From Stachybotrys elegans (taxonomy: Eukaryota > Ascomycota > Sordariomycetes > Hypocreales > Stachybotryaceae), in assembly GCA_020746835.1 (NCBI GenBank), contig JAGPNK010000008.1, positions 682,001 to 746,000 on the forward strand: 64,000 bases of DNA, read 5' to 3'. The position numbers and the translations under genes are program-made. The stretch's first letter is position 1. Each line of letters starts with the position of its first letter. The notes under the pieces are model-generated. The model saw only the letters and a list, made by a program, of their open reading frames with translations, was not told where the DNA came from and searched no databases. Shown in pieces: positions 1 through 11,457 of the stretch.

Positions 1-47
1 ATCACTGGGACAAACGGACCGATTTGAGCTTGACGGCTAACTTCCCC

Positions 48-2634
48 ATGGATCGACGAGGGCATTCCAGGTCTCCTTCCAGACGTGACTTCGACCACGA
101 CAATCGCGGAGGCGGTGCTAGGCGCGAAGATGGCATGAGCTATGGGAGGGCGCGCAGCGGCCGATATGAGGACGAGGATGACTATGGACGACGAAGGCAC
201 TACATTAGCCGCGAGCATGACTACGGGGGCATGTACGACGATGCGCCTCCCCAGGACGACGCGGAACAGTACGGAGATCGCTATGAAAGGGGCTCGCGGG
301 GCGGATACTCTCGCGATAGGCGTCACCACGACCGCGGCGACCGTTCCCGCTCGCGTGGTCGCTTTGCGTCCAGTCGCTCCCAGAGTCCTACGCGGGATGC
401 TGGAAAACCGAGCGATACCGTCATTCTGGAGGGTCTGCCCTTTAGCTTATCTGCTACCGAGGTTGGTGCTTCTACGATCCACGGCTCCACGAGATGTTGT
501 CGATGCGGCTCCACGAGACCAGGCTGGCACAGGGTGTGCCACACGGCTGATCCCAGTGTCACTACCCACGCTCGCCTCGCCGAACGGCTTTTCTCGTACA
601 AAGCTAATGATGTGATGTAACCAATAGCTGCGGGAGAACCTACTGAGGGACTCTGTTGCGTCGGAATTCGGGCCCATCGATGTTCGCATCTCCTCGTCCA
701 AAGGTATGCTACATTTTACCAGGTTTCCCAACACCACTGACGGTTCTAGGATATCGACGTGCATTCGTTCAATTCGAATCAATCGAGCAAGCAGCCGTCT
801 TTGTCAAAGAAAATTTCCCGAAGCTCCCTATCCAGCTGGAAAATTCTACTGACGACTTGCCGGACGGAAGGTTTGATGCGTACATTCATTACGCACGGAG
901 TCGTGATGATATCGACACGCGCATCACAAACTCGGCCAACTGGATATGCTCATCGGTTCGTTTTGCACTCGTCGTGGCGAATGTGGCTGACCGGTCAAGT
1001 GTGACTTTTCCAACTACTCGACAAGAAGCAAGTGCAAAATGTGTGGAAATTCTCCTTCAGGTATGTCCAGTGGCCATGTTGTTTGACTGCCCTAACATGT
1101 TGAAGGATCCAACTGGCAACAGAGCCTGACGGGGTCCACGGATGCCGCCGATATGCCCTCTCAGATTCTCGTCGTGTATCCTCTGCCGCAGTTTGTGAAT
1201 GAGGACATGTTTGCAAATGATATCAGAAGGTTGGAAATCCACAAACCGGAGCCATCCAAGGACACGGGCGCTGGCCCTCCCAAACTCAAATCCACGGCAC
1301 CGACGGTGGAGAACTCGGCATACGGCGCACGGCCGGGCTCGTTGCACCGCGTCTTTCTTATGCGAGAAACAGAGACTGACGAATCGCTCAAGTATGGATT
1401 CGCCGAGTTCTGGACCTTGGAGGACGCCACTGCTGCCATGACCAAGTTCAAGATGCTTCGCGCGTTCCATGTGGCAGCGTGTGCTGTAACCGTGTCCAAC
1501 ATCCACATGGGTGTCTTTCTCCCGGAAACCAGAGCCATGAGCCCTGCCATAGAACGCATGTCTTTCCATCCTCTGTTCAACCCGACACTCCTCGTCAGAT
1601 ACAGAGACCTTCACGCATACCCCAGCCAGAAGATTGTCAACCCACAAGCTCCTGCCCTGGAGGGATCTGCAAAGCAAGCCGAGGACGAGCCAAGCGACGG
1701 CAAGAAGTCCAAGAAGAGAAAGGCGGAAGGAAGCCTGGCTGCCTCGACATTGAAGAAGTCGGTTCCGATGGCTGGCCAGATGGCCATGTGGCAGAAGAAG
1801 CATGATGAGCTCCGGGGCCAAAAGCCAGGCCAGGAGGCGTCTGGGAGTGCCGAAAGCTCTGGACCGTACACTTCGGCTTCGGCGAGCCAGAACAAGCCAT
1901 CAAACAGCGGACTGATCAAAATTTCACTCTCTGGGACCAAGACACTGGACACGCCTACGTCTGTCTCCAACGACGCCGATCCTGGTCGGTCGAGCGCTGC
2001 GACCGAGGTTGCAGAGGAGAAGGAAGTAAAGGAGAATGCGGAAGAGTTGTACATGGATCGCGCCCGGTTGATGTGCCTAATCTGCATGCGCAAGTACAAA
2101 TCGCTCGAGGAAGTTGGCATTCATGAGAAGTCGCGCAATCACCGGAATTCAATGGAGAACGAGGAACTCGTCAAGGCTGCTCTACCCAGGTTAGCTGCCC
2201 GAGACAAGCGGATGCAACAGCAGGCGGGTGCACAGGACGGTGCCCTGACCGAGTCGCAATACCGCGATCGCGCCAAGGAAAGACGCGAAGCATTCAACCA
2301 GCCCAAGAAGCCATCCGGTCAGCCTACAAAACCCAAGCCCGAGGCCAAACGGCCCCAGGACGACAAGGTGACCTCGAAGCCCGCCCCGTCCAAGGGCGCA
2401 GGCATGCTGGCCAAGATGGGCTGGACGGCAGGAACCGGTCTGGGCGCAAATGCCGATGGGCGCGTCGATGTCGTCGCCAGCAACGCCTACCAGGAGGGCG
2501 TGGGACTGGGGGCGGAGGGTGGCAACTTGGGCGATGCGGCGCAGCTTGCCGAGAAGAAGACCAAGAACAGCTACACCGAATACGTCAACTCGGTCCAAGA
2601 CCGGGCGAGGGAGCGGTACAATAAGATGACGTAG
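48..2634 (+). CDS. RBM5/RBM10-like RNA-binding splicing factor
   Basis: Predicted nuclear pre-mRNA splicing regulator of the RBM5/RBM10 type. Exons I derive are 48-461, 628-703, 750-955, 1000-1060 and 1106-2634, giving 761 residues. Domain order is an Arg/Ser/Asp-rich N-terminus (about 1-125), a first RRM starting at DTVILEGLPFS and running across the first three exons, a RanBP2 zinc finger (W228, C230, C233, C244, C247) that appears only after the fourth exon is joined, a second RRM (about 272-360), a C2H2 finger near 574-600 (CLIC then HEKSRNH) and a G-patch near 680-725 (MLAKMGWTAGTGLG). This architecture is specific to the RBM5/10 family. The start is the ATG at 48; an upstream start outside the window cannot be excluded. 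All four introns keep phase. Confidence 0.88.
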
Positions 2635-3168
2635 GCAGGCAGGTTGTATGAATGTATGATGTAGATGTGTATTTCGATAGACAGAAGGCCTCAAAAGACG
2701 ATGTTGGCTGTGAATATTTCTACCATATTCTGGAACCCGTCCTATTTTTGTCGTGTCCGTCGCTTCTTCACAACTTGGGGGTTATAACAAACTACCTAAG
2801 CTTACCTCGTTGCCATGACGCGCGCTAGTGAAGGCTGAAAGGCTTTGGGATGTGGTTAATTATATCCACGGATCCCATCATGGGATCTTTAGCGAGTGGG
2901 GTGCAGGTCCTTGATCCCCTAATTTAACCCTTTTTGGCATCTTGTTGCTTCTCGTTCTGGGGCGCTCCAGCCTCTCCCTGCGCCCAGCAGGATCCAGAGG
3001 CGGCTTGGCACTTCCCACACTTCCTGATGGCCTGGTCTGCCTTGTCAGGATGCTTGGATACGAATAAAATACGGGGAGATCCCCATTCACATCTTCCAGA
3101 AGGGCTCTGCCTGCTCCTCCTCCTCCGCTCTCCCCTTCTCCTCCCTTCAGCATTGTCTATAGCACACA
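2635..3168. other. intergenic, 3' end of RBM5-like gene and leader of the protease gene
   Basis: No gene seen. It holds the 3' untranslated region of the upstream gene, a perfect inverted repeat at 2871-2887 and a pyrimidine-rich leader (about 3110-3155) directly before the protease start, as is common in filamentous fungi. Confidence 0.6.
2871..2887. repeat. perfect 8-bp inverted repeat with 1-base centre
   Basis: The arms GATCCCAT and ATGGGATC flank a single C. It lies about 280 bases upstream of the aspartyl protease start, so it could be a regulatory dyad, but nothing else in the sequence supports a factor. Confidence 0.5.
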
Positions 3169-4876
3169 ATGGGCGTCCTGCAGCTTCGGGGACTCGTGTT
3201 TGGCCTGGTGGCCGCGACGGCCTCGGCGGGCACCGTGTCCGTGCCGTTTAGTCGGCAGCGCCAGGCCATGACGCTGTCGAAGCGCGACGGGCCCGTTTCG
3301 ATCGAGGCGCTCAACAACATGACCATGGGCGGCTACTTTGCAGAGTTCCAGGTCGGCACGCCGCCGCAGACGGTGCAGTTCCAGCTGGATACGGGGTCCA
3401 GCGACACCTGGGTATGTTTTGCATCTCAGCAAGCCCTCCATTGCTTCCTTGGCTGACGCGGTTGACCTAGGTGAATACGCCTTCTACAGATCTGTGTAGG
3501 TCTGATTTCCTCCAGGCGCAGATGGGGTACTGTTTGGATACTTGTGAGTCATGGCTCGTCATTCCTGGTCATGCCAAGTTACTGACTCTGCTCAGTTGAT
3601 CCGGACGAGAGCAGTTCGTTTGAGAGTGAGGAGGATGGTGATTTTGACATCTCCTACCTCGACGGACGTGTAAGTTTAGGAGACGACTGTGGTTTTGATA
3701 TCCAGCAAGCTGACGCTCTCCAGCAAATCAGTGGTCACTATTTCAACGACACTGTGACGATTGGCGGTGCTGCCATCAGGAACCAGCAGCTCGGCATGGC
3801 CGTGAATTCTGTCCGCCCAACAGGACTCATGGGCCTGGGCTTCAGCTCCACCGTTGCCGCTGACGACATGTATCCCACGATTGTGGACAACCTGTACACC
3901 CAGGGTCATATCAACTCGCGCGCCTTCAGCTTGTACCTTGTGAGTGGGCACCTGGCGGCGGGGACGAGGAGCGCTGCTTGTTCTGCGTGCTGAGGCTGAC
4001 ATGTGCTGCTGGTAGAACGAGATTGGGTCTGACTCGGGAACCGTCCTGTTTGGCGGCATCGACTCGGAGAAGTACATTGGCGATCTGGCCTTCCTACCGC
4101 TGGCTACCGATCTCGGTACGGGCAACAGCTCCGAGATACAGATCTGGGCCGTCGGTATTGACGGCATCCGCTGGCTCGTCGACGACGAGGAGAGGGGGAC
4201 GGGCGCTGACAACGGCAGCTATGCCCTCCTCGACTCGGGCGCCACCATCTCGCTGCTCCCTACGGCCTTTGCTGACAGTGTCATGAGGCACTACGATGTG
4301 CGCAAGATCGAACTGCTCAACATGGGCCTCGTCGACTGCCGCTGGGGCGGTGAGGAGGGCCGGGGTCAGGGCCACGAGTTCGACTTTGTCTTTGACGGCA
4401 AGACGATCCGTGTCCCGATGAGTGAGATGGTCATCAACGCCTTCTCTGAAGAGCAGCTCGAGGTCTTTGACTCTTCCTTCGCGCCCTCCGACCTTCGGCG
4501 GGCCTACCAAGACTTCGAGGGCCGCATCTGCCTGTTTGGCATCGAGTCGATTGCCGACTACGGCATCGAGGACGACGCCTTGATGATCCTGGGCGACACG
4601 TTCCTCAGGAGCGCCTACGTCGTGTACGACATGGAGAACCTGGAGCTGGCCATTGCGCAGGCCAACGTCAACCAGGACCGGTCCAACGTTATCGAGATCC
4701 CCGCCAACTCGACTAGGATCCCCCGCGTCTCGGGTGTCGACGAGCAGACGGGCGGCGCGAGGAACAACGGCGACGGCAACGACGATGACGACGACGAGTC
4801 CGGTAGTCCGCAATCTATGCTGCCGTCACTTTCGCTTGGTCTCTTTGCTCTGATCTCTATGGCCTTGGCCCTGTGA
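3169..4876 (+). CDS. secreted or GPI-anchored aspartyl protease, yapsin-like (family A1)
   Basis: Pepsin-type endopeptidase expected at the cell surface. Exons 3169-3411, 3471-3543, 3596-3669, 3724-3939 and 4016-4876 give 488 residues. A signal peptide covers about residues 1-20 and a Lys-Arg at 38-39 is a likely Kex2 propeptide site. The two catalytic motifs are intact: DTGSS (Asp74) and DSGAT (Asp275). The tail has a low-complexity Asp-rich stretch followed by a hydrophobic end (SLSLGLFALISMALAL), which fits a GPI-attachment signal as in fungal yapsins. Introns are short and phase-consistent. The exact yapsin or OpsB subgroup cannot be set from sequence reading alone. Confidence 0.9.
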
Positions 4877-5392
4877 GTTCTGAACGATGGGGCACGCCAA
4901 GATAACTTCTTGAGTATTTTTTTTTGGTTGCGGCCTGGTCTATTGGATTATTAGCAACCCGAAGGAGGGGAATCCTTGAAAGGCTAAGCCAGCCTTTACG
5001 TATGGATTGACATTGCGTCCTTGGCAAACGTGTGAGGTCTGGTCCAATTTGGCGTTGATGCCCTAGACCCGAACCGGCGTGGTGTTGCGTCTGCCTAGGC
5101 TGCTGCGCCCTGTGGACACAACCCTTGGCCCACTACTCCGTTCCCCGTACGGAGTAGAAAGAGGTACCTAATTACGGGCAGGTATTTGTGAGGTTGAACA
5201 ACACCAGACTTCACAATATAATGTGATGGCTGCTGTCAGTGTATAGATAAAATCTTGCATAGATAAACGCTAGAGGTATTATAACATTGTACAACCATTC
5301 GTCTACTCCCGATCAGCAGAATGCATGTCTGTCCATCTATATTCCCATGGCTCCTCGTACATCACGCCATATTACATCCCATATCAAACACT
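4877..5392. other. intergenic, convergent 3' ends
   Basis: Between the convergent protease and thioesterase genes. No coding sequence seen. It contains a strong inverted repeat at 5133-5157 and AT-rich stretches suited to 3' processing of both transcripts. Confidence 0.6.
5133..5157. repeat. inverted repeat CTACTCCGT / ACGGAGTAG
   Basis: Nine-base perfect arms (5133-5141 and 5149-5157) are separated by seven bases. A CGGAGTA half-site recurs near 34553, 51301 and 55501, so it may be part of a small dispersed palindrome rather than a site belonging to these genes. Confidence 0.55.
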
Positions 5393-6690
5393 CTACAGCT
5401 TGGCCTCCTTGGCCTCTTTCTTGGGCTCCTCCAGTCGAATGACTCCCTGCAATGCTCGTTAGCCAAACCCAGTAAACGACCTCGGTGCGGGTATAGCAAG
5501 GTAAGAAGCTCACCTCCTGCATGCACGTCGCCAGCAGCGTCCCGTCCCTCGCAAAGATCCTCTGCGTGACGACGCCGCGCCCGTCGCCCGCCCAGGGGCT
5601 CTCCATCTCGGTGAACATCCACTCGTCGGCGCGCACCCGCAGCGGCTCGTGGAAGTAGATGCTGTGGTCCAGCGACACGAGCATCCCCAGCGTCGGCCGC
5701 GCCGACAGCTCCTCCACCGTCGCGTCCTCCAGCCCTTCCACCTTGAGGATCGCCTCTACCTTGGAGCGCTGCTTCTCGGGCAGGCTCGCCATCTCCTCCG
5801 GCCGGAAGGGGAAGCGCCAGAGCCCGTGTATCCGCGCCACCGTACCTGCGGGCTCAGGGTCAGTGGTTGGGGGACAAACATGCGTTTAACTGGAGTGTTA
5901 CCAATGAAGAAGGAATCGCTCATATAAGACAGCGCGTTGAGGTGCGCCTGCGTGCCGCCCTCCTCGGAAATCTTGCCCCTCACGCGCGACCACTGCCGGC
6001 ACTTGCGCTCGTCGAGACGCGCCGTGGGATCCTTGGCGCGCACCATCTCAATGGGCATGTTCTGGATCGGACTCGTCCGGTTGGCCATCGGCTCCTCGTC
6101 CCAGTCCCCCTCGGGCGGCGGCACCACGCCCTCGGGCAGCGCGGCCGCGTGGTGCACGGGGTTGAACCCCCCGCTGCCCGTCCGCACGAAGCTGATGGTG
6201 GTCGTGAAGATGCACCGGCCCTTCTGCCGCGCCTGCACCGTCCGCGTGGCGAACGAGCGTCCTTCCCTCACGCGCTCGACGTGGAAGAGGATGGGGATGG
6301 AGGATGACCCCGCGAGGAGGAAGTAGCAGTGGCACGAGTGCGCCACGAAGCCCTCGGCCACCGTCTTGAAGGCTGCGGCCAGGCACTGCGCAATCACGGC
6401 GCCGCCAAAGATGCCTCTCGCTGCGTGGGCCTGTTAGCAAAAGGGACATGGTAGCCGCAGGGCGATGGGCGTACCATTAGGCGGGAGCCACGGCTGTCGC
6501 GTGTTGGTGTAGATATCCTAGACAAAAAAAGACCAATTCAGCTATCGCTCTGCTGGCTGCGTCCAGGCTGGGCGCTCCCTACCGGACCAAGTACTGCCAA
6601 TTCCGTCACCTCGAGGACACTCTCAATGGGCGCCTTGTTCGGGTCCGGAGGCGGCGGGCGTATCAACGTCACACGGCCTTCCCTGGACAT
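5393..6690 (-). CDS. peroxisomal acyl-CoA thioesterase (TesB type II)
   Basis: Hydrolyses acyl-CoA to free acid and CoA. Exons on the minus strand are 6583-6690, 6475-6517, 5902-6420, 5514-5845 and 5393-5446, giving 351 residues. Joining them restores TesB hallmarks: ARGIFGGAV after the second intron, YMSDSFFIGTVARIHGLWRF across the third, and LDHSIYFHEP. The protein ends in Ala-Lys-Leu, a classical PTS1 signal, so the enzyme should act in peroxisomes alongside beta-oxidation. The start MSREGRVTL is the first ATG in frame, and all splice phases fit. Length is normal for fungal acyl-CoA thioesterase II. Confidence 0.92.
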
Positions 6691-7275
6691 GGCGTCGAGC
6701 GGGATGGATGGTAGGAGATGCGGCTGCTTCGTGCTTCAATTGTGGAGCGATTGAGCCGCGGCTAGGTGATGTATGGTGGTTCACTTGAGCCGTAGCAATA
6801 CCAGTCTCTCTGGCTTGGCCGATTGAGAGACGCGCGAACAATCTTGAAGGACGTGGGTTGGTGATGAAATAGGCACGGGATTGGCACTTTTACTCAAGTT
6901 CAAGCGGCCGATTTGCCGAGGCATCTCCAAGCTGAAATAATTAAGTTGAGGTGGGGACATTTTCCAGCCGCCTGGTAGTACATGACCTATTTCTCGGCAG
7001 TGCCGAACCACCAACTCGAGCATCACGCACGACCCCTCAACAACATCTTTAATTATCCGTAGCCAGTTCAAACATGTGAAAAGCTGGATTGAATCCATCA
7101 CAAACATCATACCTCTCACCCCGCCCAAGCCTTGGAAGCAATCGTTGTTTTACCCTACTGCATAGGCGTGTCTCATCACCAAGATAGCCGTGTGACATCC
7201 AGGCAATATATTACTATAGTCCTTGCCACCTTTAAACATGTACACACACATTACAATACTCGCTCTCGTGTTACC
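6691..7275. other. intergenic, thioesterase promoter and OSBP 3' end
   Basis: No supported coding sequence. It holds the upstream region of the minus-strand thioesterase gene and the 3' untranslated region of the oxysterol-binding protein gene. I see no RNA gene here. Confidence 0.55.
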
Positions 7276-10200
7276 TCACTCGTCTGCTGCATCAGGGTCC
7301 TCAAAGATTGGCTCCAGACCCTCCCATGCTGTTGGATCTCCGTTTGGCCCTGCCTTGTCACGCTGCTCCCAGTATTTGCCGTTGAACTTCCAATATTTTT
7401 CTCCAGTAATCGGACACGTTTCGTGCGTAAACCAAGCCGGCACAAAGTGCTCTCCCCTGGCCTCGCGGTCTCGTCGTCGAGTTCTCTGGTTCTCCTCCAG
7501 CCGGTTCTTCTCGGTTGCCGCAAAGTCGTACTCTCCGTCCTCCATGGCCCGCTGGTCCGGTCGCAGCCGCGAGTCCGTCGGTGCGAGCCAAGGCCTCAGC
7601 TGGTCATCAATATGATTAAACGTCAGCACAAATGGCGTCAGGTTGAATGGAATTCCTGCCGGTCGAGGGTTTGCCTGCCACACAAGGTACGCCCGAGTCG
7701 GATCCGCAATGCTTCCTCTATGCACAGGGCCGCTGTCCTTAGGATCGTCCAGTGCAGCTTCGTAGCCAGGCGTGAGGCGTGCATACAGCTTCGAGTTCCA
7801 GCGTCCTCCCATGCTGACCCGCACCTTGCCCGCACTGTCCATGATTTTGCCGCCGATCTGGTAGGCGCTCGACGCCTTCCAGCCTCGTGGCTTGAAGTCA
7901 AGCTGAGCCACCTCGCCCGTTGTCCAGTTCTTCACCTCCATGAGACCATAGTTGTCAACTGTAGGGTTGCCGGTGATGATGCCCACCACCGACGACGTGA
8001 CCTTTTTCCACGTGTAGTAGTCCTCCTTGCCGCCGGCCTTGGGTCGGAGCCTCAGGAACCAAGTACCCAGGGGGTTGATGTCAAAGGACTTGCCGTAGAA
8101 CTTGGACTTGACGTGCGACTCGCCCCAGTATGTCCAGTTGGGTGCCTCGGCCCATGCTGCTCCAATAGGAGGGTGGTGACTGACTTGCTCGATGAAAAAG
8201 CGGTAGTTCTTGTCGGGTCGCACATACTCAAACGTCTCTCCGAGAAGGGGGTTGAAGGGCTTGGCCACGCGATCTATGGTAGAGGCGTACTCACTGGCCG
8301 CAAATGCCGCCACATAGATCATCCTCTCCATCGAGTCGGTCCGCTCGGCAGCCAGATCAAGCAAGTCGGCGTATTCCATGTCTTCACCGCATCGGTAAAG
8401 CAGAGACGTGGGCTCGTTAAATGATACGGGAAGCGTCATCTTGGTCATGTCCTTTCCAATCATGGACTTGAGAATACCCTATCATTACCAGTCAGTATAT
8501 ATGCGTCGCCAATCACCGTGCGCGCAACTTACCCAAAGAGAAATCTTGGGTCTATCATCAGCATCCATCTTGAGCCTGTGTCGAATTCCATTCTCGTAGC
8601 CCTTGAAGGAGGCGCTGATATCCGTACCACCGGTGATGACGACGTCTTGATTGGTGGCTGTCTCACCAGGAGGCATCTCCGTAACCTCAACCTCTCCGGC
8701 ATCAACGGCATCGAAGAATTCTTCCTCGCCCTCCGACTCGGTCTCTGATAGGTCGACAATCTGGCCTAGCGTTGGCTTTCGCACCAAGCTTCTCGTAGGA
8801 GATTTGGCATCCTCTTCATCACCGCCCAGGACAGGCGCCCCCTGAGATGTGGGGGTCTCAGCCAAACCGCTCTCCATCACTTCACGCAGCGCTCGCTTCG
8901 TCAACTTTCGCTTAAGCTCTGCCTGGCCTACACGGGCTTCCAGGACCTCCTGCTCCCGGGCAACCTGAGCCATGCTCTCCTCCCACATCCTTCGCATGTT
9001 GGATTCACGATCCAGTCGATACTGCCAATAAGCATCGCGGTCCTTGGATATCCGGAGAAGGTCACCAATGAGGCTCGACAGGCTTCGGATAGCCGCATCG
9101 TACGTCGAGAGGGCTTGAACCACCTTTGTGTCAGAGATTGGCGTGCTGGGGGTTTGGGTGAGTTCCCCGAGTAGTGCGCTGTGGACCTGTGACATGGTCT
9201 CAAGCTGAAGCCTTGCAGACTGCGCGGTGATGTTTAGAGCATCCTTTGTTGCGGTAGGCTGCTCCTGGGCACTGTCATCGTAATCATCATCTTCGTCTCC
9301 CTCGCCATGAGGCGGATGGCCCATGGCACGAGACATGCCGGCGTCCGTAGCAGCATCGGCAAACTCTTCATCTTCGTCGACACTGCCGATGGTGCTGGCA
9401 GCAGTGAACTCAGGCTTCTGGCCAGATGTTCGACTGCCGCCTATTGAACGACTGGCATGATGCGAGCTGTTTCGACGGAGCTCGGAGACGCTCGTGTTCT
9501 CGCTGTGTGACTCCTGGAAAGAAAGGCTGCCGCTCTGCTCGGCCTTGGCGCTCTTGAGCATCTCTGCGCTGCGAGCTGCTTGACGCTGCTCCTCCTTGAC
9601 CTGGTCCTTGACCCATTGAATCGAGTTATTCAGGGCCCAAAACCATCGCTTCGCCTCGACTTCGTGGTTGGCCTTGAGGGTGTACTTGACCGAGGACTTG
9701 CCAATGATTTCGAACTTGGTCTTCTCGTCGGGGCTCATGTGCAGCTGAGCGATGCGCATATTGATTGCACCGCGGCAGGCCGAGTCGGAATCGTCCTGGT
9801 GCTTGTAGTAGCTCAGCACGCCGTCCTCCAGAACAAACCAGCGCAGCTGGTATCCCTTGCGATAATTGGTCCACTTCTTGAGATAACCCTTCATCTCACG
9901 GGCTTCGCGGCCCGCCAATGGATCTCCTCCGGCGCTGGCAGCGCCCTGGGATGCTGCATGGCCAAGGACTGCCTTCTCCTGTATACCCCTCTGAGCAGCC
10001 ACGGCGGCAGGAGACTTCTTCAGGATTGCCTTGATGCCGTCTTCGTTGGTGATGGACTGGGGAAGCTTGCCCTTTCGGTCACGGCAAAAGGGGTCAGCGC
10101 CGTGGAGCAGCAGAACCTGGATAAGCTTGGTGTCCTTCTTCCGGACAGCTTCATGCAGCAGGGTACCGCCTGTCTGGACAGTGACAGGCTCAGAGGCATA

Positions 10201-11457
10201 TTCGGGGCTGTTGATGTCGAGGAGGGTCTTGAGGCGGGGCTCCTCCAAGACCTCGGCAAGGGTGCCGTAGTCCTGCCGAGCAATGAGCTCTTGGACGTGC
10301 TTGAGCTTCATTTCTGTGAAAATCGATCGGGACAGCTGGAGTTGCTGGAAGATTTCGGGGTTTCGAGCGAGGTCGATGGGAAGCTTGCCCTGGGCGTTGG
10401 TGATGGCGTCGTTGATGTCCTTTTGTTCGAGAAGCAGCTTGACCACGCTGGAGCGGCCTTGGAGGGCGGCTATGTGAAGGGGGGTATTGCCCTCCTTGTC
10501 TCGAGCGTTGATGTCGATGCTGCCAAGCCCATCGGAGAGGACATATTCGATGACGGGGAATTCAGCGCACTGGATGGCCAGGTGCAGGAGGGTGGTGTCT
10601 TCCAGACCGCTGCTGGCATTGGTGGTAGCAATCGAGGAGATGCTGGGTCGGGGCGCACTGGAATCAGTCTCGCGGATTGCTTTGGATATGTAGGCGGTGT
10701 CGCCGTTTCGGAGGGCCTCGACGATTCGGAACTTCTTGACCGACTGCTCGAGAGAGACGCCCCTGTCGAGAGGGACGGGAGGGACGGGAGGGGCCGTCTT
10801 CGCGCTCTGCTGAGAGTTGGAGGGGACTCGTGCAATGGCCGGGCCGGAGGTGGAGAGCCTGGAGCTGTTGCTGCGAGCCGCGTGGGCGGCGGGGGTTTGG
10901 GCGGGTGGTGAGGCCATGGGGATGTTTGCTGATTTCGAGCCGGCTTGCGAAGGTTGGCGGGAAAGGACGGATCGACTGTCCTCGGAACCAGACTCGTCCT
11001 CGCGGTCGCCTTTGTCTTTGCGACGAAGGATAGAGAGGGCGGCGGTGGACTTGGACCGCTTGTGCGAGACCTGGCTGGTATGGCTGGCGGGGTTTGTTAA
11101 TGGGAGAGACAAAGAAATGATGCGGGCCAGACAGGGAAAAGGTGCTAGGCGTTGGGGCAGAAAGCAAGACGATGAAGCGGCTATCGAGATCAGTGGAAAG
11201 GCTAAGGGGCAAGGCGAGAGCTAAATTGGCTCATTCATGCCAACATGCCAAGGTCCGGTCAGGAAAGGGATGAGCCGCTGGTGGACGAACATGGACAGAC
11301 GGCGACAGCGAGGGCGCCATCCCACAAGCGCCGCAGGTAGGTTGGCGGCTGTCAAATGGGATCAAGGGGCGAGGGCGAGGGCGAGGGCGAGGGTAAGGGT
11401 GAGGATGTGCCTCCATCGTAATCAACCTCAAACGTACCTTTCACCGGCGTCTGACAT
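7276..11457 (-). CDS. oxysterol-binding protein (Osh1/Osh2-type: ankyrin, PH, FFAT, ORD)
   Basis: Lipid transfer protein expected at membrane contact sites. Exons 11438-11457, 8533-11083 and 7276-8478 give 1257 residues. The start lies on a 20-base first exon (MSDAGE) because the long second exon has no suitable ATG of its own. The join AG to C restores SHTSQVSHKRSKS. In order come ankyrin repeats (about 165-345, e.g. NTPLHIAALQGR), a PH domain (about 403-500, from MKGYLKKW), a FFAT-like motif EFFDAVD near 795 for binding VAP proteins in the ER, and the ORD with the signature EQVSHHPP near 950. The last intron (8479-8532) joins ISLW to GILKSMIGKD. Length and order match fungal long Osh proteins. 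Confidence 0.92.
11366..11400. repeat. GAGGGC simple repeat within the first intron of the OSBP gene
   Basis: About five imperfect copies of GAGGGC on the plus strand. It sits inside the 354-base intron 11084-11437 and has no coding role. Confidence 0.7.

Noticed and set aside
7132..8424. 430-codon plus-strand open frame
   Set aside because: Antisense to the ORD of the oxysterol-binding protein; no domains, and codon content is a mirror of the real gene.
9580..10911. 443-codon plus-strand open frame
   Set aside because: It is exactly antisense to the ankyrin and PH part of the oxysterol-binding protein gene; the minus strand carries the recognisable domains, and the plus frame has none.
11366..11400. 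GAGGGC array considered as telomere-like repeat
   Set aside because: It is not TTAGGG and lies inside an intron flanked by coding exons.
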